A stretch of DNA of 64,000 nucleotides. Origin: Oscarella lobularis. Taxonomy: Eukaryota; Porifera; Homoscleromorpha; Homosclerophorida; Oscarellidae. Positions within the stretch are counted from its first letter, which is position 1; each line of letters begins with the position of its first letter. A program made the translations under genes and the position numbers. Below, in pieces: positions 10,530-21,974 of this stretch. The notes below the pieces were generated by a model, which saw only the letters and a program-made list of their open reading frames with translations, did not search any database and was not told where the DNA came from. Where the stretch lies: NCBI RefSeq assembly GCF_947507565.1, contig NC_089190.1:744001-808000 (forward strand). Direction: 5' to 3'.

Positions 10530-11150
10530 GAACCCCACGAGGAGATTCTGCCTCGGACCTCGCTGTAGACGCCGACGGCAGCAGGTTGCAGCCACTAAAG
10601 GTTCTCCTTTTTTGGACGTACACAAACGCAGTGGAACTCATCAAAATGATACCTTATCCTGATGTCATTGCTAAAGTCATCAGGCATGACAGCCATGGGA
10701 AGGACATAAAAATTCAGTGTCCCATAGCTGTCAAAAAAATGCAATCAATTTATGGGGAAGTAGATCTGGCTGACGGCCTGCGTAAGACCAATACCAGCAG
10801 CAAGTAAGGTATCAAGTGGTACATGAGGATTTTTCTTACATCATTGATACCGCCGTCGTGAATGCCTTTATCCTTTACAAAGAAGCCAAAGGCCGAAAGA
10901 AGATAACGCAAAAGGAATTTCGTCTGCTTCTCGCCGACAAAATGATCGGAACAGACAGCTTTTGGGGACAGTTGGTCCACGCGCAACAAACGAAGCCAGG
11001 CGGTACAGCGGCCGCCACTTTCTAGTTTTCCAGTACAACATAAGGAAAAGGTGTGCCAAGCACTGCGAAAGCATGCTGTCTTAAAAATGCGACCGCTGCG
11101 GCGTTTTCCTGTGCGCGACAGAGTTTCAGAAACTACAACACTTAAACTTT
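10530..11150 (+). pseudogene. PiggyBac-like transposase, C-terminal remnant
   Basis: The frame around 10590-10808 reads WTYTNAVELIKMIPYPDV...CPIAVKKMQSIYGEVDLADGLRK, matching the last catalytic region of PiggyBac transposases (normally YNxxMGGVDxxD). A frameshift near 10830 leads to DTAVVNAFILYKEAKG. A further frame near 11050-11120 gives a Cys/His cluster (CAKHC...KCDRCGVFLC), the PiggyBac C-terminal zinc finger. The N-terminal two thirds are missing and several stops are present. Confidence 0.7.
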
Positions 11151-11455
11151 TTGTTTTTGTTGCCATGGCAACAGTTTCTGTACTACCAATTACATTCTTG
11201 ATGTATCCTCTTCTTACAGAAAAATATTCAGTCCCAAAGAACGCGTTTTACTATTTATGACGTCACAAATTAACCCTTTTCCTACAAATATAAATTGCTA
11301 TAGCAATTTTTGTTATGGGGTTACGTCTTTTTTATTCACAAAAGTTACTTATGTAAGTAGTTTAGTTAAGTCTCAAACTATTACACTGTGGTGTTCTATA
11401 AAGTTCTGACAGTCCGGCCGTATTAGCATGAGAGAGGGATTGGCAACTCCCTAAG

Positions 11456-11463
11456 TCACGTGA
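11456..11463. promoter_or_regulatory. TCACGTGA palindrome upstream of the 11496 start codon
   Basis: The octamer is 32 bp before the ATG at 11496. The preceding GGGATTGGCAACTCCCTAAG and the following CTAGG...GACTC also occur before the paralogous gene at 6833. Confidence 0.5.
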
Positions 11464-11495
11464 TATTCGCGAGTAACTAGGTGTGACTCGTCGCA

Positions 11496-12060
11496 ATGAA
11501 AGACTTCATCCAGGCTATTAATTGCCTTTGTGAAGAGACTATCGTTCTCGCAGGCGCTCCCATAGTCGAAGGTGAAGGATGATCCCAAATTTCGCAAAAA
11601 ACGCCGAAAGCATCGTTTCCGTCATCAATTCGTGCGTTCAACGCGGTCTGGAGAAGAAAACAATTTCTCTTCAGCGAGAGTAATTCTCTCTGGCCTTTCA
11701 GGAAGCGGCTCTGACCACCCTTCTGGGACAGGACCTTTACTCTCCTAGAGATAGCAAGCAGCGATCATATTTTCAGCAAGTCGATGAATCAGCGACTTTT
11801 TGACGATATTTTTGAATGACGTCAACTTCGTTTTTGCTTTTGCAAGGAAGGAGATAGTGCTGCAAAAGCTTGTGAAAGAAATCCCAACGAGACGGAGCGA
11901 AATATTCTCCGGTACATGTGTGGGTACGTCCCCTTTTCTCTTAGAAAGAAGGTCCTTGGCAATGACGTTTTAGTTCACTGCCTTGACGGAATGCAATTAG
12001 AATGTAAGATCTTCCTGATCACTCGTACTCTGACCCGTCCACAGTAAGCTCTTCTGCTTG
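11496..12060 (+). pseudogene. Paralogue fragment of the 5914-6833 gene
   Basis: The ATG at 11496 starts MKDFIQAINCLCEETIVLAG. A separate frame at about 11870-11990 reads NETERNILRYMCGYVPFSLRKKVLG, which aligns with ENALRFACGFVPFKL of the minus-strand gene at 6.3 kb. Possible GT-AG introns exist (for example GTAAGATC near 12004 to ACAG near 12043), but stops follow. It is likely a decayed duplicate that kept its promoter block. Function unknown. Confidence 0.45.
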
Positions 12061-12384
12061 GCTGTCACGCATATCGCGTGGAAGTCTTTTAAAGTAAACG
12101 ACGCGGCACAATTATCAATTTTGTCCGTGCCATTGTCATTGTATACGATCATTAATGTTTTTTGCTGTACGTATGATTGCTATGCTCCTCTTTGTCAATT
12201 ACTGATTCATTTTCCAGATGTCTAAAAAACCCTTTGAGTACTTGCGGCCAACGACTGAAATGTTTTTTCAGTGCGCCTAGCTAGACAGTTTAGGCGCTTG
12301 TCTTCGCTCAATCGCAGTTTATAGTTTTTTGATTTTCCCAAATTAGCGATTGGAGCGTAATCAAAGCTTTGAATTAGGCAATGA
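12061..12384. other. No feature recognised
   Basis: AT-rich sequence with no open frame of note lies between the paralogue fragment and the end of the second Helitron helicase. Confidence 0.5.
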
Positions 12385-14489
12385 TTAATATGCCGCTCTG
12401 GAAAATCCTACGTAGGTTATACAAGGTGCAAATTCGCGCTTGCTTATGTCAATAACTGCGCGATCTAGTGTGAGACCTTGCGCTTTGTGCACGGTGACAG
12501 CCCATGCCAATTGAATGGGTATCTGTCGCCGCTTGCAAGAACTCTTTCTGTTGCCCGTTGAACTGGGCCATGTGCGCTTTATTGGGCATATGCGAACGCA
12601 GCGTTCTCCGCCCCTTGTTGGGCAGTCGCATTTGTCCATTTGAACAACGACAGCTGTTGGAAGTGCTGGCGGTTTTGCACCGGGTTGGTACAAAATTGCC
12701 ACTACGTATCCCATCGATCCGTTGACCAAGCCTATCTCGATCCAGAGATTCGATGTGAGCATAACGCGCGCGCCTTCGCAAAGACGAACGCGTGCGTAAA
12801 GTCCGCCAGCGTCTCCTTCATTGGCATTTTTGGCCTCGGTGCAGTTGTGATCGGCGTTAAGCCACCGGTTTGTTCGAATTCTTCAAGCAATTGAAGTTGA
12901 ACTCAGCTACATTCTCTTTGCATGCAATTAGCCGAACAGCATCGCGGAAAGACGTCTTTAAGTCTCCCCAGCTGATCGTGCCGTTCAAAGTTATATACAG
13001 ATCGTGCCAGTCCTCGTACAAGGGGCAACCGTCGCGAAGCCTTTGCAGGGCGTCGCGAAACTTTATCTGTAGCTCGTCGTTGCCGGACAGGCGAATGATT
13101 TTCGTCAGCTGTACGACAACGTCGAACGTCATATACAGCTGACGGCTTTGATTAGTCGCGGCTCTTTCGGTTGCCGCGCTCCCGTACTAAGGAGAGTCAC
13201 CAACCGGTGGCAACTGTCCCATGTCTCCGAAGAAAATTAGAGATATTCCACCGAACGACTCGCCAGCATCATGCGGTAGCGCTTGGCTGAGGCGCCGGTA
13301 GATGAGTGACAGCTGATGCCGTCCCTTCATCGACGTTTCGTCGATGATCAAATATCGTACGTCTTCGAACCTCTCTTTCAGTTCTCTAAGAGAAGGTCGG
13401 AAAATGACTTCTTCTGCAAAGGAATGCGTAGAAGCGAGTGGAGCGTTTGTCCACCAATATTAAATGCTGCAACCCCAGTAGGTTCTGCAAGTATGAATTC
13501 GCTTCCGAGCATTTCCTTTATGCAATTAATTAGATATGACTTTCCGGTTCCAGCGGAACGGCAAAGAATCATTCGAAGCGGCTTGCATTCGAAGCCGCTT
13601 TTTGTCAACTCGTTGTGGCTGCGAACAATGTTGTACGCTAATTTCTGATTGCCTTGAAGAAGGCTCGAATCGGCAGCCAAAACGAGCTCCTTTTAGATAA
13701 AGTGCAATTTTACGCGCTTCCGTTACAAATTTTGGAGCTTCCGTTACAAATTTTGGAGCCTCTGATAACGGTGGAAACTGCGTAAGTTTTCCCGACCAGT
13801 TGTAGTGTGATAGATCTCCCTCATTAAACTCGGAATCTCTTGTGTTGTCCTCGTCAAAGTCATCGGATGAATTGTGAGGACGGCACAATTGCATCCAGTC
13901 ATCTTGGTCTCGGATCTTTTTATGCCCAAGAACTTTATCTTCGTCTTTATGTGCCTTATTTGGATCTTTTTCTGTCTCTTCAAAAGGCATTTGAATATTG
14001 ACTATTGATTAAATATCTTCCATCAGTTCAATTCTATTGACCAACTTCTTGCTGGCTGTTCGAATGAACTTTCTGAAACCTTTCGTGGAAGGCAGAAGAA
14101 TGGTTTCACCGTCTGTATCGGTAATCTCATTTTCTGCTTCCTCTTCTTCAATAGTAAGATCGTCGAGCTTACTAAAAGGTTTGAATTTCATCAACTGATA
14201 ATAACAGTACTTTTCGTACTGTTCCTTGTTTGTTTGACTTATTGCAAAGGATTCTCTGTGCTACATGAACGACTACAGACTTGTGTCTGCGCACTGTTTT
14301 ACCCTTTGCGTTTACATAGTAGTCAGAGACGTAGTCCAGTAGACAAATGTCTTCAACTTCTACCAGGCGTCTCATGTACTCTTCTATTACAGTTGGAAGC
14401 GTTGCAGTTCGTCCTGGCTTTGCAGCCGGATCGACTTCACGCTTATTCTCTAAAAAGAGCGTTTTGAATTCGCGAGTAGATGTCACCAC
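12385..14489 (-). pseudogene. Helitron 2: Rep-helicase C-terminal half (Pif1-like)
   Basis: Read from 14489 downward, EYMRRLVEVEDICLLDYV...KYCYYQLMKFKPFSKL resembles the linker between Rep and helicase in Helitron proteins. Then come LLQGNQKLAYNIV, Walker A as AGTGKSYLI (about 13540), LAEPTGVAAFNIGGQTLHS, Walker B as YLIIDETSM (about 13345), FFGDMGQLPPVGDSP (about 13215), and the C-terminal LAWAVTVHKAQGLTLDRAV (about 12490) and YVGFSRA (12390). All helicase motifs are visible, but a stop near 13185 and frame changes near 12850 and 13990 break it. The tyrosine HUH Rep part is not found upstream, where an AT-rich insert sits instead. Confidence 0.75.
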
Positions 14490-14579
14490 TTTGACATGCT
14501 TACATTTACTTACACTAAATCGCTAACGTTGAGCCAGAATTAAGTAAACTCGTTATTCATTAAAGAAAAACATTCGTAT

Positions 14580-15080
14580 AAAAGTTTCTTTAGTGTACAG
14601 TTCTAAAATAGACCCCCTGTTCTAAAATAGTGCCACCTTAGAAGGCACTATATTAGGACAGGACTATATTAATATTATAACAGACTCGGTCCCAATGTGC
14701 ACAAATGCACGCAATGCACGGTAGCTACCAGGCGGTGACTGGCATGAGTCTTCACCTGCTTCTGCACTGAAAAGAGGTTGTTCTTAAATAGTGCTATCTT
14801 AGAAGGCACCATTAATATTAGAACAGGATTATATTAGAACAAAAAGCTATTGTTCCATTTTCAGCCTTTTGGTATGACAAGGCGTCCCAATATATACACA
14901 ATAAATTTCATCATTGTATGCTGGTGTAAAACGTCGTAAACCTTTTCTGAAAATCGCTAATTGAGTTACAAGGCCGTTGTCAGGGGTGGTTCTCTATCTT
15001 AACCTAGTTTGCTACTGCGCAAGCACCTTACATCATTGGTCGTTGCTGTTCTAATATAGTCCCGATCTAATATAGTGACT
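14580..15080. repeat. AT-rich palindromic MITE-like block
   Basis: The block contains repeated GTTCTAAWATAGTG motifs: at 14600-14635 (twice), about 14780 and 15045-15078 (twice). Small hairpins such as TAGTGCCACCTTAGAAGGCACTA (loop included) are present. It replaces the region where the Rep domain of Helitron 2 should be, so it may be a non-autonomous insertion followed by deletion. No terminal repeat pair was established. Confidence 0.4.
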
Positions 15081-16180
15081 TCACAAGTAGACTTCCGTCG
15101 TAAACTCACTAATAGGATTACTGCCGTAAGTGAGCCAGCCCATATGGTCCTGCTGGTCACCATTTTCCTTGCTGTTTAGCTTTAATGCTACGGAAGTCAA
15201 GACAGAATGCGAAAAGTAGACTGCATCGTCCTCGTTTTCATTGGTGTCTTTCGCCTCGTCATCAATATTAGCACCAACAGGAGAAATATCTTCAAAGGAG
15301 GCATCGTCATTGTCCGCTCTAATCACATGGAGATTTTCTCCATCTTCAGGAATAACTTCTAATGCTTCGGAATCTATTTCTATATTCTCGTAATACTTGT
15401 TGTTTCTTTTCAAGTTTACGAGTGCCTCGAGAACTCGTTGTCGCCTTACGCGGAAGTCATTCACCTTACCGGAAGTGCGCGTCTGGCGAACAATGACCAT
15501 TCCCAAATTACTATTTGTTCTCGGCAGAAGGGTCAAAACCGACTGCACATTTTGAAGCAAATTTAGCACGTGACCGCGGTGTTCAAATTGCCTTCCGGCC
15601 GGAAATCTGAAAATGTGCATCATAGGTTCAATTTGGGCTATGAGCATTTCTTCGACAACTGATAAATCCTTAAGAGGCGGTGGAACACGCCCAGGATTCA
15701 TGTTGTTGTTGGATGTAAGAAGGCCTACGCAACCGTTTTCTTGGTCATTTGTGCACTGCTTGCACATTTGTGTGCTGTACTTTATCTCTAAAGTGGGCCA
15801 CGACACCTCGCGCGAAACCCACGCATGGAAGGTTAGGCCTTCCATGCGTTTGTGAAATTTGTCTAGGCGAGGATAATGTGCAGATGCAAATTAATCTAGC
15901 ATCGCCCACTGTTTCCAAAAAGGGACCATTTCATTGCCCATTTTACGTGATGTGCCACCAAGAGCAGCTTCCTGCCTCTTTCGTTTGTTTCTTTCTGCAC
16001 ACATGTCGTTTCGAAACTGCTTTTCATCAGCAGTCTCTTCAAGTCTTTTAGCAGAGTTGCGCTTGGCATTTGCTAAAAGGCGTTTTTGCGTTCTTCTGGC
16101 GTTTTATTATATTTTTGGCGAGATTTGTCCATAGCGTCACGTGACAGACGCTTTGCGCTCTTCTGGCGTTTAATTATCTC
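15081..16180 (-). pseudogene. Helitron 2: N-terminal region (DUF6570-like)
   Basis: From about 16180 downward the minus strand gives basic, Arg/Lys-rich stretches (KSRQKYNKTPEERKNAF; CAERNKRKRQEAA) typical of Helitron protein N-termini. Next comes a segment containing VVEEMLIAQIEPMMHIFRF and NVQSVLTLLPRTNSNLG and VRRQRVLEALVNLKRNN, the DUF6570-type region upstream of Rep. It ends in an acidic stretch and a stop at 15081. Several frame changes occur between 15850 and 16150. It belongs to the same decayed Helitron as 12385-14489. Confidence 0.65.
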
Positions 16181-16181
16181 T

Positions 16182-16790
16182 TTAGACGGAATTTCGAGCA
16201 GCGGCTTCCCAGCTGCTCTCCTTTTTCCATTCTAGCTTTTTGGCTGACGGCCTCCCGAAGTCGATCTCCGCTACAGACGCTGGGACGACATTCCTCCCTG
16301 ATGGCACCAACCACGTACAGGCATCAGACGTGCAAGACACATTTCTGGCCAAATTAGCCTGAGCCTCCGCAGTAAACAGAAGGGCTGGAACGTGAGAGCA
16401 TGCTTCCCCCAAACCAGGCAATGCACGTGCAGTGAGCGGCTATGACAACGCCGAATTTCTCGACAGCAACCCATGGCTAACGTGGGGGTCCACGACACTC
16501 TATGAATACCCACGTCCGACACCCAACCCGCGACAAGATACTTGTATCCGTCCAGATTCTTGTACGCTTTCGGCTGCGCGTGAGTGTACGGGCTCGAGGA
16601 ATGCATAAGGTAGTTGTAGATGTCGGGATACGTTATTTCAGGCATTTCCAAAGGCTGACTGAACGATTACAGCGTGTACGGGTCATCCACGGCAGCGACG
16701 ACCTCGTTCAATTTACGCTCGTACCGAGCTTTTGCTTCCGCGTCGAGGGAGGAGAAATAAAGCGAGACGACATTGAGCATCATAACTTCT
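16182..16790 (-). pseudogene. SWIM/YqaJ-type protein fragment
   Basis: The minus strand carries YFSSLDAEAKARYERKL, then [37 protein letters not shown], and in another frame [19 protein letters not shown] and AEIDFGRPSAKK. This is the N-terminal half of a recurrent invertebrate protein with a SWIM zinc finger and a C-terminal YqaJ nuclease. A stop near 16665 and a frameshift near 16480 disable it, and the YqaJ domain is absent. It abuts the N-terminus of Helitron 2. A complete but different relative is at 56535. Confidence 0.65.
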
Positions 16791-16910
16791 CAAAAACATT
16801 GGAAAAGAGAGTGCCACTCAAGTGGGAGTAACCCTTTTGCCACTCAGCCTAGCGCGCTACTTGACAACGATGACGTATATGAATAACCTCTATTGCAAGT
16901 CAACGAAACG

Positions 16911-17315
16911 TATGGCGAGCGTACTGTGCCAAAAATACGTCATCTAACGTGCGCATTGTCTAATCAAGATTGGTCATGTTCATGGTGGATTGTTGTAATA
17001 ATATATCGTGTTTGCAGCACCTTTGCATCATGTTTGATGTCATGTTTGCACTCATCATGTTTGCACCTATCATGTTTGCACTCATCATGTTTGCACTCAT
17101 CATGTTAGCACTCATCATGTTAGCACTCATCATGTTAGCACTCATCATGTTTGCTCTCATCATGTTTGCTCTCATCATGTTTGCTCTCATCATGTTTGCT
17201 CTCATCATGCTTGCTTTCATCATGCTTGCTTTCATCATGTTTGCTCTCATCATGTTTGCTCTCATCATGATTGCTCTCATCATGTTTGCTCTCATCATGT
17301 TTGGGTAACGCGCGT
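16911..17315 (+). repeat. Left TIR with 15-bp minisatellite
   Basis: This 405-bp inverted repeat is the partner of 21975-22361. From about 17040 to 17300 it consists of about 17 copies of CATCATGTTTGCWCT. Non-repetitive ends flank the repeats on both sides (TATGGCGAGC... outside, GGGTAACGCGCGT inside). Confidence 0.9.
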
Positions 17316-17360
17316 CCTACGTCTTCTACACTTAGAATCCACAGCCAAATCCGCAGCGGA

Positions 17361-18963
17361 ATGGCCGCTAGGGAAGACGAGCGCGCTTTCCTTTCTCAAA
17401 TTCAGCGAATGGTGGCCGATATAGAGCGTTCTGTCGAGAATGCAACGCCGGAACATTTACAAGAAATGGAGAGACGCATCGACTGGGCCTTAAGACACAC
17501 AGTCGCTGCAGTGACGGCTCATGAGGACGCAGATGGACTTGTTTCCGTTCTGCAGCGCTTACGCCGTGCGATTCGCCGCGAAATTGATGCAGTTGAAGAC
17601 AGTGTGGAATTCTGCGTTTTCGCAGGTGGAATATTGGAAATGCGCAGAGGGGAGCATAAAATTGATTTGGGTTTATGTAGAGTACTCTGGACGAAGAGGT
17701 CGGCCATCATTAAATATCTCAGTTGATCAATTGGAGTTTCTTCTTGAGATTCAATGCTCTGTGAGGCAGATGGCAACAATGTTGGGTTGCTCAGAGCGAA
17801 CAGTCCATCGAAGGTTGAGAGAAGCCGGTCTTTCAGTATCGCGGTCCTTCACAGACATATCAGACGAAGAGCTTGAGGAAGCTGTTGCAGATGTCAATCG
17901 GCATTTCTCAAGGCATGGATATCGGCTTGTCACTGCTCATCTTCATTCCCGTGGAATACGGGTTCCTCGTCGAAGAGTCAGAGAATGTCTTTCATTGGTA
18001 GACCCGGAAGGAGTTGCTCTACGATGGGGCAACACCATTCACCGACGTACTTACAACGTGGCTGGCCCCAATGCACTTTGGCACGTTGATGGGCTCCATG
18101 CCCTTATTCGATGGGGCCTTGTCATACATGGAGGTTATACCAAAAAAAAAATGCTCATACACCTTCTAACTTACTTTTCAGGAATTGACGGGTACAGTCG
18201 AATGCCCGTTTACTTGCAGTGTTCAGCTAACAATAGGTCGACTACGGTTATGCAATGCTTTCAACGCGCAATAGGAGAATTCGGAATCCCTTCCAGAGTT
18301 AGGGGAGACAGAGGAAGAGAGAACATAGCTGTGGCCGAGTGGATGATCGCGACTTTAGGGGCTGGACGAGGAAGCTATATTGCTGGCCGTTCGGTCCATA
18401 ACCAGAGAATAGAGAGGTTCTGGAGGGATGTGACTGTAGCGTCAGCGGGAACATTCAGGGAGATATTTTACTACCTCGAAAGCGAGAACCTTCTGGATCC
18501 TGACTCTCCAGCAGATTTGTTCTGCCTTCACTACGTCTTCATTCCCCGAATTCAAGAAAGCTTAGATTGTTTTAGGAGTGCGTGGGCACACCATCGGATG
18601 TCAACGGAAAGAGGAAGAACGCCAATGCAGGTAAGAAAACAAATCTCGTTCTCTTTAATTGATAACGTTGCACTATTGCAGTTATTTGTCTCTGGAGTCC
18701 TAGGCGGTCTTCTACCTCACTTCCATCATTCATATGACGCAAGTGATGGTGACGCTATTGACATTGACCATTACGGCATCGATTGGAACGGCCCAATTCC
18801 AGAAGATGTCGGCGATTCCGTTCCTGTCGAAGATCTTCCTGAAATTATTTCCGATGAGGCCTTGGAGCGATTACGAGTGACCATTGACCCCTTACGCGAC
18901 GATGAGGAATACGGCATTGCCCTGTATAGATCCGTGGCGGACTTTGTTGACGAACATATGTAG
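17361..18963 (+). CDS. Integrase-like DDE protein, 4 exons, 482 aa
   Basis: Exons are 17361-17625, 17681-18133, 18182-18630 and 18682-18963; introns of 55, 48 and 51 bp all have GT-AG ends and the phases agree, giving 482 codons plus TAG. The ATG at 17361 (MAAREDERAF) opens an N-terminal helical region. Then come a helix-turn-helix (VRQMATMLGCSERTVHRRL) and an integrase-type core. Likely catalytic residues are D225 (LWHVDGLHAL), D282 (RGDRGREN) and E317 (NQRIERFWRD), with 34 residues between the last two, as in retroviral-type integrases. The family is the uncharacterised eukaryotic integrase-core group. It is the probable transposase of the surrounding element. The C-terminus is acidic. Confidence 0.85.
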
Positions 18964-18974
18964 ATCAATATCTG

Positions 18975-19115
18975 ATTTATTAATTAAAGAACTCTGGATA
19001 AAGAAAAAGGAAAATCTGGCTCCAACAAAAAAAGACTTCAACGGGGAGTGAACAATTATTAATTAGAGAACTCTGGATAAATGAAAAGTAAATCTGTCTC
19101 CAACGAGGAGTGAAC
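18975..19115. repeat. Direct duplication of about 70 bp between the convergent genes
   Basis: TTATTAATTAAAGAACTCTG...GGGGAGTGAACAA is followed by a close second copy with small indels. It fills the 204 bp between the two stop codons and may carry both 3' ends. Confidence 0.7.
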
Positions 19116-19167
19116 AAGACAGTGAAACGGTATCAGTATGTCTCATGTGGGAGCATGTGCTTCACAT

Positions 19168-21888
19168 TTACGCTAAGCCAAACCCAACAAAACCATTGCG
19201 AAGAGATTCGTCGAACACGTTGCAAAAACTGGCGTAGGTTTCGTGGCAAACGGGTATGGTCAACATTGTCACGCAGACATTAGCTGTAGGGTATTTGTCG
19301 TCTGCAAGGTCCCCTTCTGCGTAACTGACGAAGACTTTTGACCCCATCAAAGCAATTCGGCTTGTAGAAGCTGTGCAGAAGTGTAAAAGCCCTTGCCATC
19401 GGTTCATTGTCTCGCCTTTACAAATTAGTGTAGGCGTTAGGGTGCCACGTGCATAGGTGCTCACCTGAAGGCAGGACTATCTCGACGGCTCCGTCCAAAA
19501 TGTACTGATTCATGTAGGCCTCCGCGCGCACTTCAGCATCTGTGTATGGGTTTGAGAGCATCATGCACTGTAAGGTTCTATGACATACCAAAAATACTAG
19601 CATAATAACGACAAGAGAACGGAGCCACATTCACCTTTCTGCGTTCAGCTCTTCGCCAGCGTCGAAAACAAACAATTTTTTGGTCATTTCGGGATAAGCT
19701 CTAATGAGATCCAGAACTTTCCCAGCAGAGAGACCCTGAATGAACTGATCAATGGCACTTTGCCTTCGACATTTAACGGTGTCGTAAATAAGAGCCTGAA
19801 TAACATGCTCTTTTTGAGAAAACTCGATTGTACGTCGCCATCCAGCTCTCCCGAGCCAGTCGATAACGTCAAGCTGTCGCATAGCGGCCTTCCAAGCGAC
19901 GTCGTCTTCAATTTTGCAAAGCTACAACAGTTCAGAACAAATTCAAAAACACCGTGAGATAATGAACTTGTGCTTTAATTAATTACGCCTGTAATGGTTT
20001 CTTTCTCGTCTCCCTCGTTCACGTCGTCCAGACTCATCATGGCCACAACTTCTTCGTCGCTTGATCCAGACATCAAGGCAAATAGGGCTGGAGAGAAATA
20101 CGAAAATCCGATGCCACACTGAAGAGTGGCGTGAGCTAATATTTTTCCGCTGGTGTAAAAACTGCGCGAGCGAAGAGCTGTCATGTTGTGATGGGGCCAA
20201 ATATTTCCCGATTTTCCTTCAAAGAGGCCCATTTGGTTGGCAGGAGAGAAAATATGCTTCACGAGAAGCTCAAAAAACTCTTTAGCAAGAGCTCCAGCAT
20301 CAACGCCGTCTTCCCCTTCAAAGGTAACCTATAAAAAATACAGAATTCAAGGAAGTCTAATGAGTGCAGGTGAGACTTTTAGCCATGGCAAAGAATTTGA
20401 CAAGGACTTGTAAAACATAAATCCGTCTTCCGAAAGGCTCTCTCGTCGAATTGTTATTCTTGAAGGACGTTCCTGGTCAAGAAACTTTTGTCTATGGACG
20501 GAGAGCAGTGCAGAAGTGCTTGCAAAATATCTCGGTTCCTGTACATAAGCACATTCATACGATGAAATACTTGTTTTATGATCGAAAAGTATGATGGGCA
20601 CCTGCAGATGATCTGCTGGACTTCCACTGCTTCCACTCTGCCCGTCGGCGGTCAAGTCCACAAGAGGCGCGATTGGCCTCTCCGTTCCAGCATTACCAAC
20701 TACGTAATGAAAAGGGCGCGTTTTTTGTGATAAAGAGTGCGCACGTGTCAATGACACATTGCAATCAAACCTTCTGTTTCTCGCAGAGTGTGGTCAGCTA
20801 ATGAATTAGCATTTGTCCTCGAACTGTCACTGTCACTGCTAGCAACCGGAATAGTGGGTGCGGGTGTCAGGTTTGGTGGCGTTTCTTCCGACCTACAGAA
20901 AAGTACATGAAATTTAGTTGTATGTAAAGGTACTCCTAACGTACAGATCCCTGTCACACGTGTACATGTGCCCTCTCATAGCTGCCATTGCCATCCTAGC
21001 GCCGCACCTCAGACATGCGGTCATCGTTGCGTTTCGAGTATCAACGTCCTATCTCATCATTATTGACAAAATCCAGTGTTCAAAAAATATTACTAACCGG
21101 TAGGGGCAACTTTGAAACGTCGATATCACGCTGAATAGGACGAACGTAGATTTTGGAGTTGTATCTTGTGTGTCTCGAAAGGTATTCTCCATCCATGTCG
21201 TCAGGAAAGCGGTTTAGAGTCCGAGCGGAAGGAACAGCGCGGAGTAGTTCAAATCCTCCACACTGTTCCAACGCAGGAAACGTCTCCATGACACTGCTGT
21301 CGATGTCCTTTCGCGTCCAGTCGTATGCTATATCCACTTCTTTGACACCCAGCCCGCAGACCTCGAGTGTGCTGACGAAGTCTTCAGACAAGGGCACTCT
21401 ATGCGCATTTGAGTCACTCAAGCAACAGAACAAACGCGTGAAGATTCGACGTTCTTGAGAGCCTCTCGTCCGTGGTCTGGCTCTTCTCGTAGACAAAAGA
21501 CTGCCCTGGCGACGCGTGGCGACCGCTGCTGAAGTTCTCGACGGGCCGAAAGCATTGCGCAGTTCTTCTCTAACACTTGACGACGATCCTAGGAATATCA
21601 TAAAGAAAAGAGCCCATTTTGTATTCTCACGGACTCTGCGCTGCCGAAGGTCGTGGAAACGATGTCGCTCTACCACCTGAAACGTTATCGGCGTGATTGC
21701 GCGACCGCTGGGATTCTTCTTCAAAGATACAAAGTAAAATACGCCTAGGCTATACTAGTAAACGAAGGTCCCTCACGAGGTGTCGGAGGTGCAGATAGTT
21801 CAGATAATCTTCTCGCCGTCGTTGCAAGCGTTCCCAACAGTTCCTGGAACTCGCTGCCGCTGCTGGAGTCTGTGGCTTGTGAGGCCAT
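19168..21888 (-). CDS. HECT-type E3 ubiquitin ligase, 11 exons, 713 aa
   Basis: Exons in transcript order: 21888-21756, 21718-21677, 21588-21098, 21048-20945, 20892-20771, 20699-20602, 20538-20377, 20328-19987, 19921-19635, 19577-19465, 19415-19168. All junctions are GT-AG and the summed length (2,142 nt) is an exact reading frame ending in TAA; the 63-bp intron between exons 6 and 7 keeps frame either way. The middle has GGFELLRAVPS and IYVRPIQRDI, then a CxxC...HxxxC finger (CLRCG...GHMYTC). The HECT domain begins near residue 385 (VTFEGEDGVDAGALAKEFFE). The catalytic Cys is probably C679 (YPTANVCVTML), and the end is GFGLA, as in HECT enzymes. Fish and invertebrate transposon-associated ligases share this layout, from memory. 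The target is unknown. Confidence 0.85.
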
Positions 21889-21894
21889 TGCAAT

Positions 21895-21932
21895 ATCGTC
21901 AAGAAAAAGGACTATCGTCAAGAAAAAGGACT
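21895..21932. repeat. 19-bp tandem duplication upstream of the HECT gene
   Basis: ATCGTCAAGAAAAAGGACT occurs twice in tandem just before the start codon. GTCACGTGC, an E-box-like site, lies about 60 bp upstream of the ATG (near 21949). Confidence 0.7.
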
Positions 21933-21974
21933 GCGCCAATGCGAATGGTCACGTGCGCTAAACCAACCCGACCA

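Noticed and set aside
17040-17300. Regular short repeats considered as a CRISPR array
   Set aside because: The 15-bp units are directly adjacent with no variable spacers, and the sequence is eukaryotic.
16970-17308. Met/Ile-rich repetitive ORFs in the TIRs (also 21982-22312)
   Set aside because: These are translations of the 15-bp minisatellite; the period is a multiple of three, so frames are trivially open.
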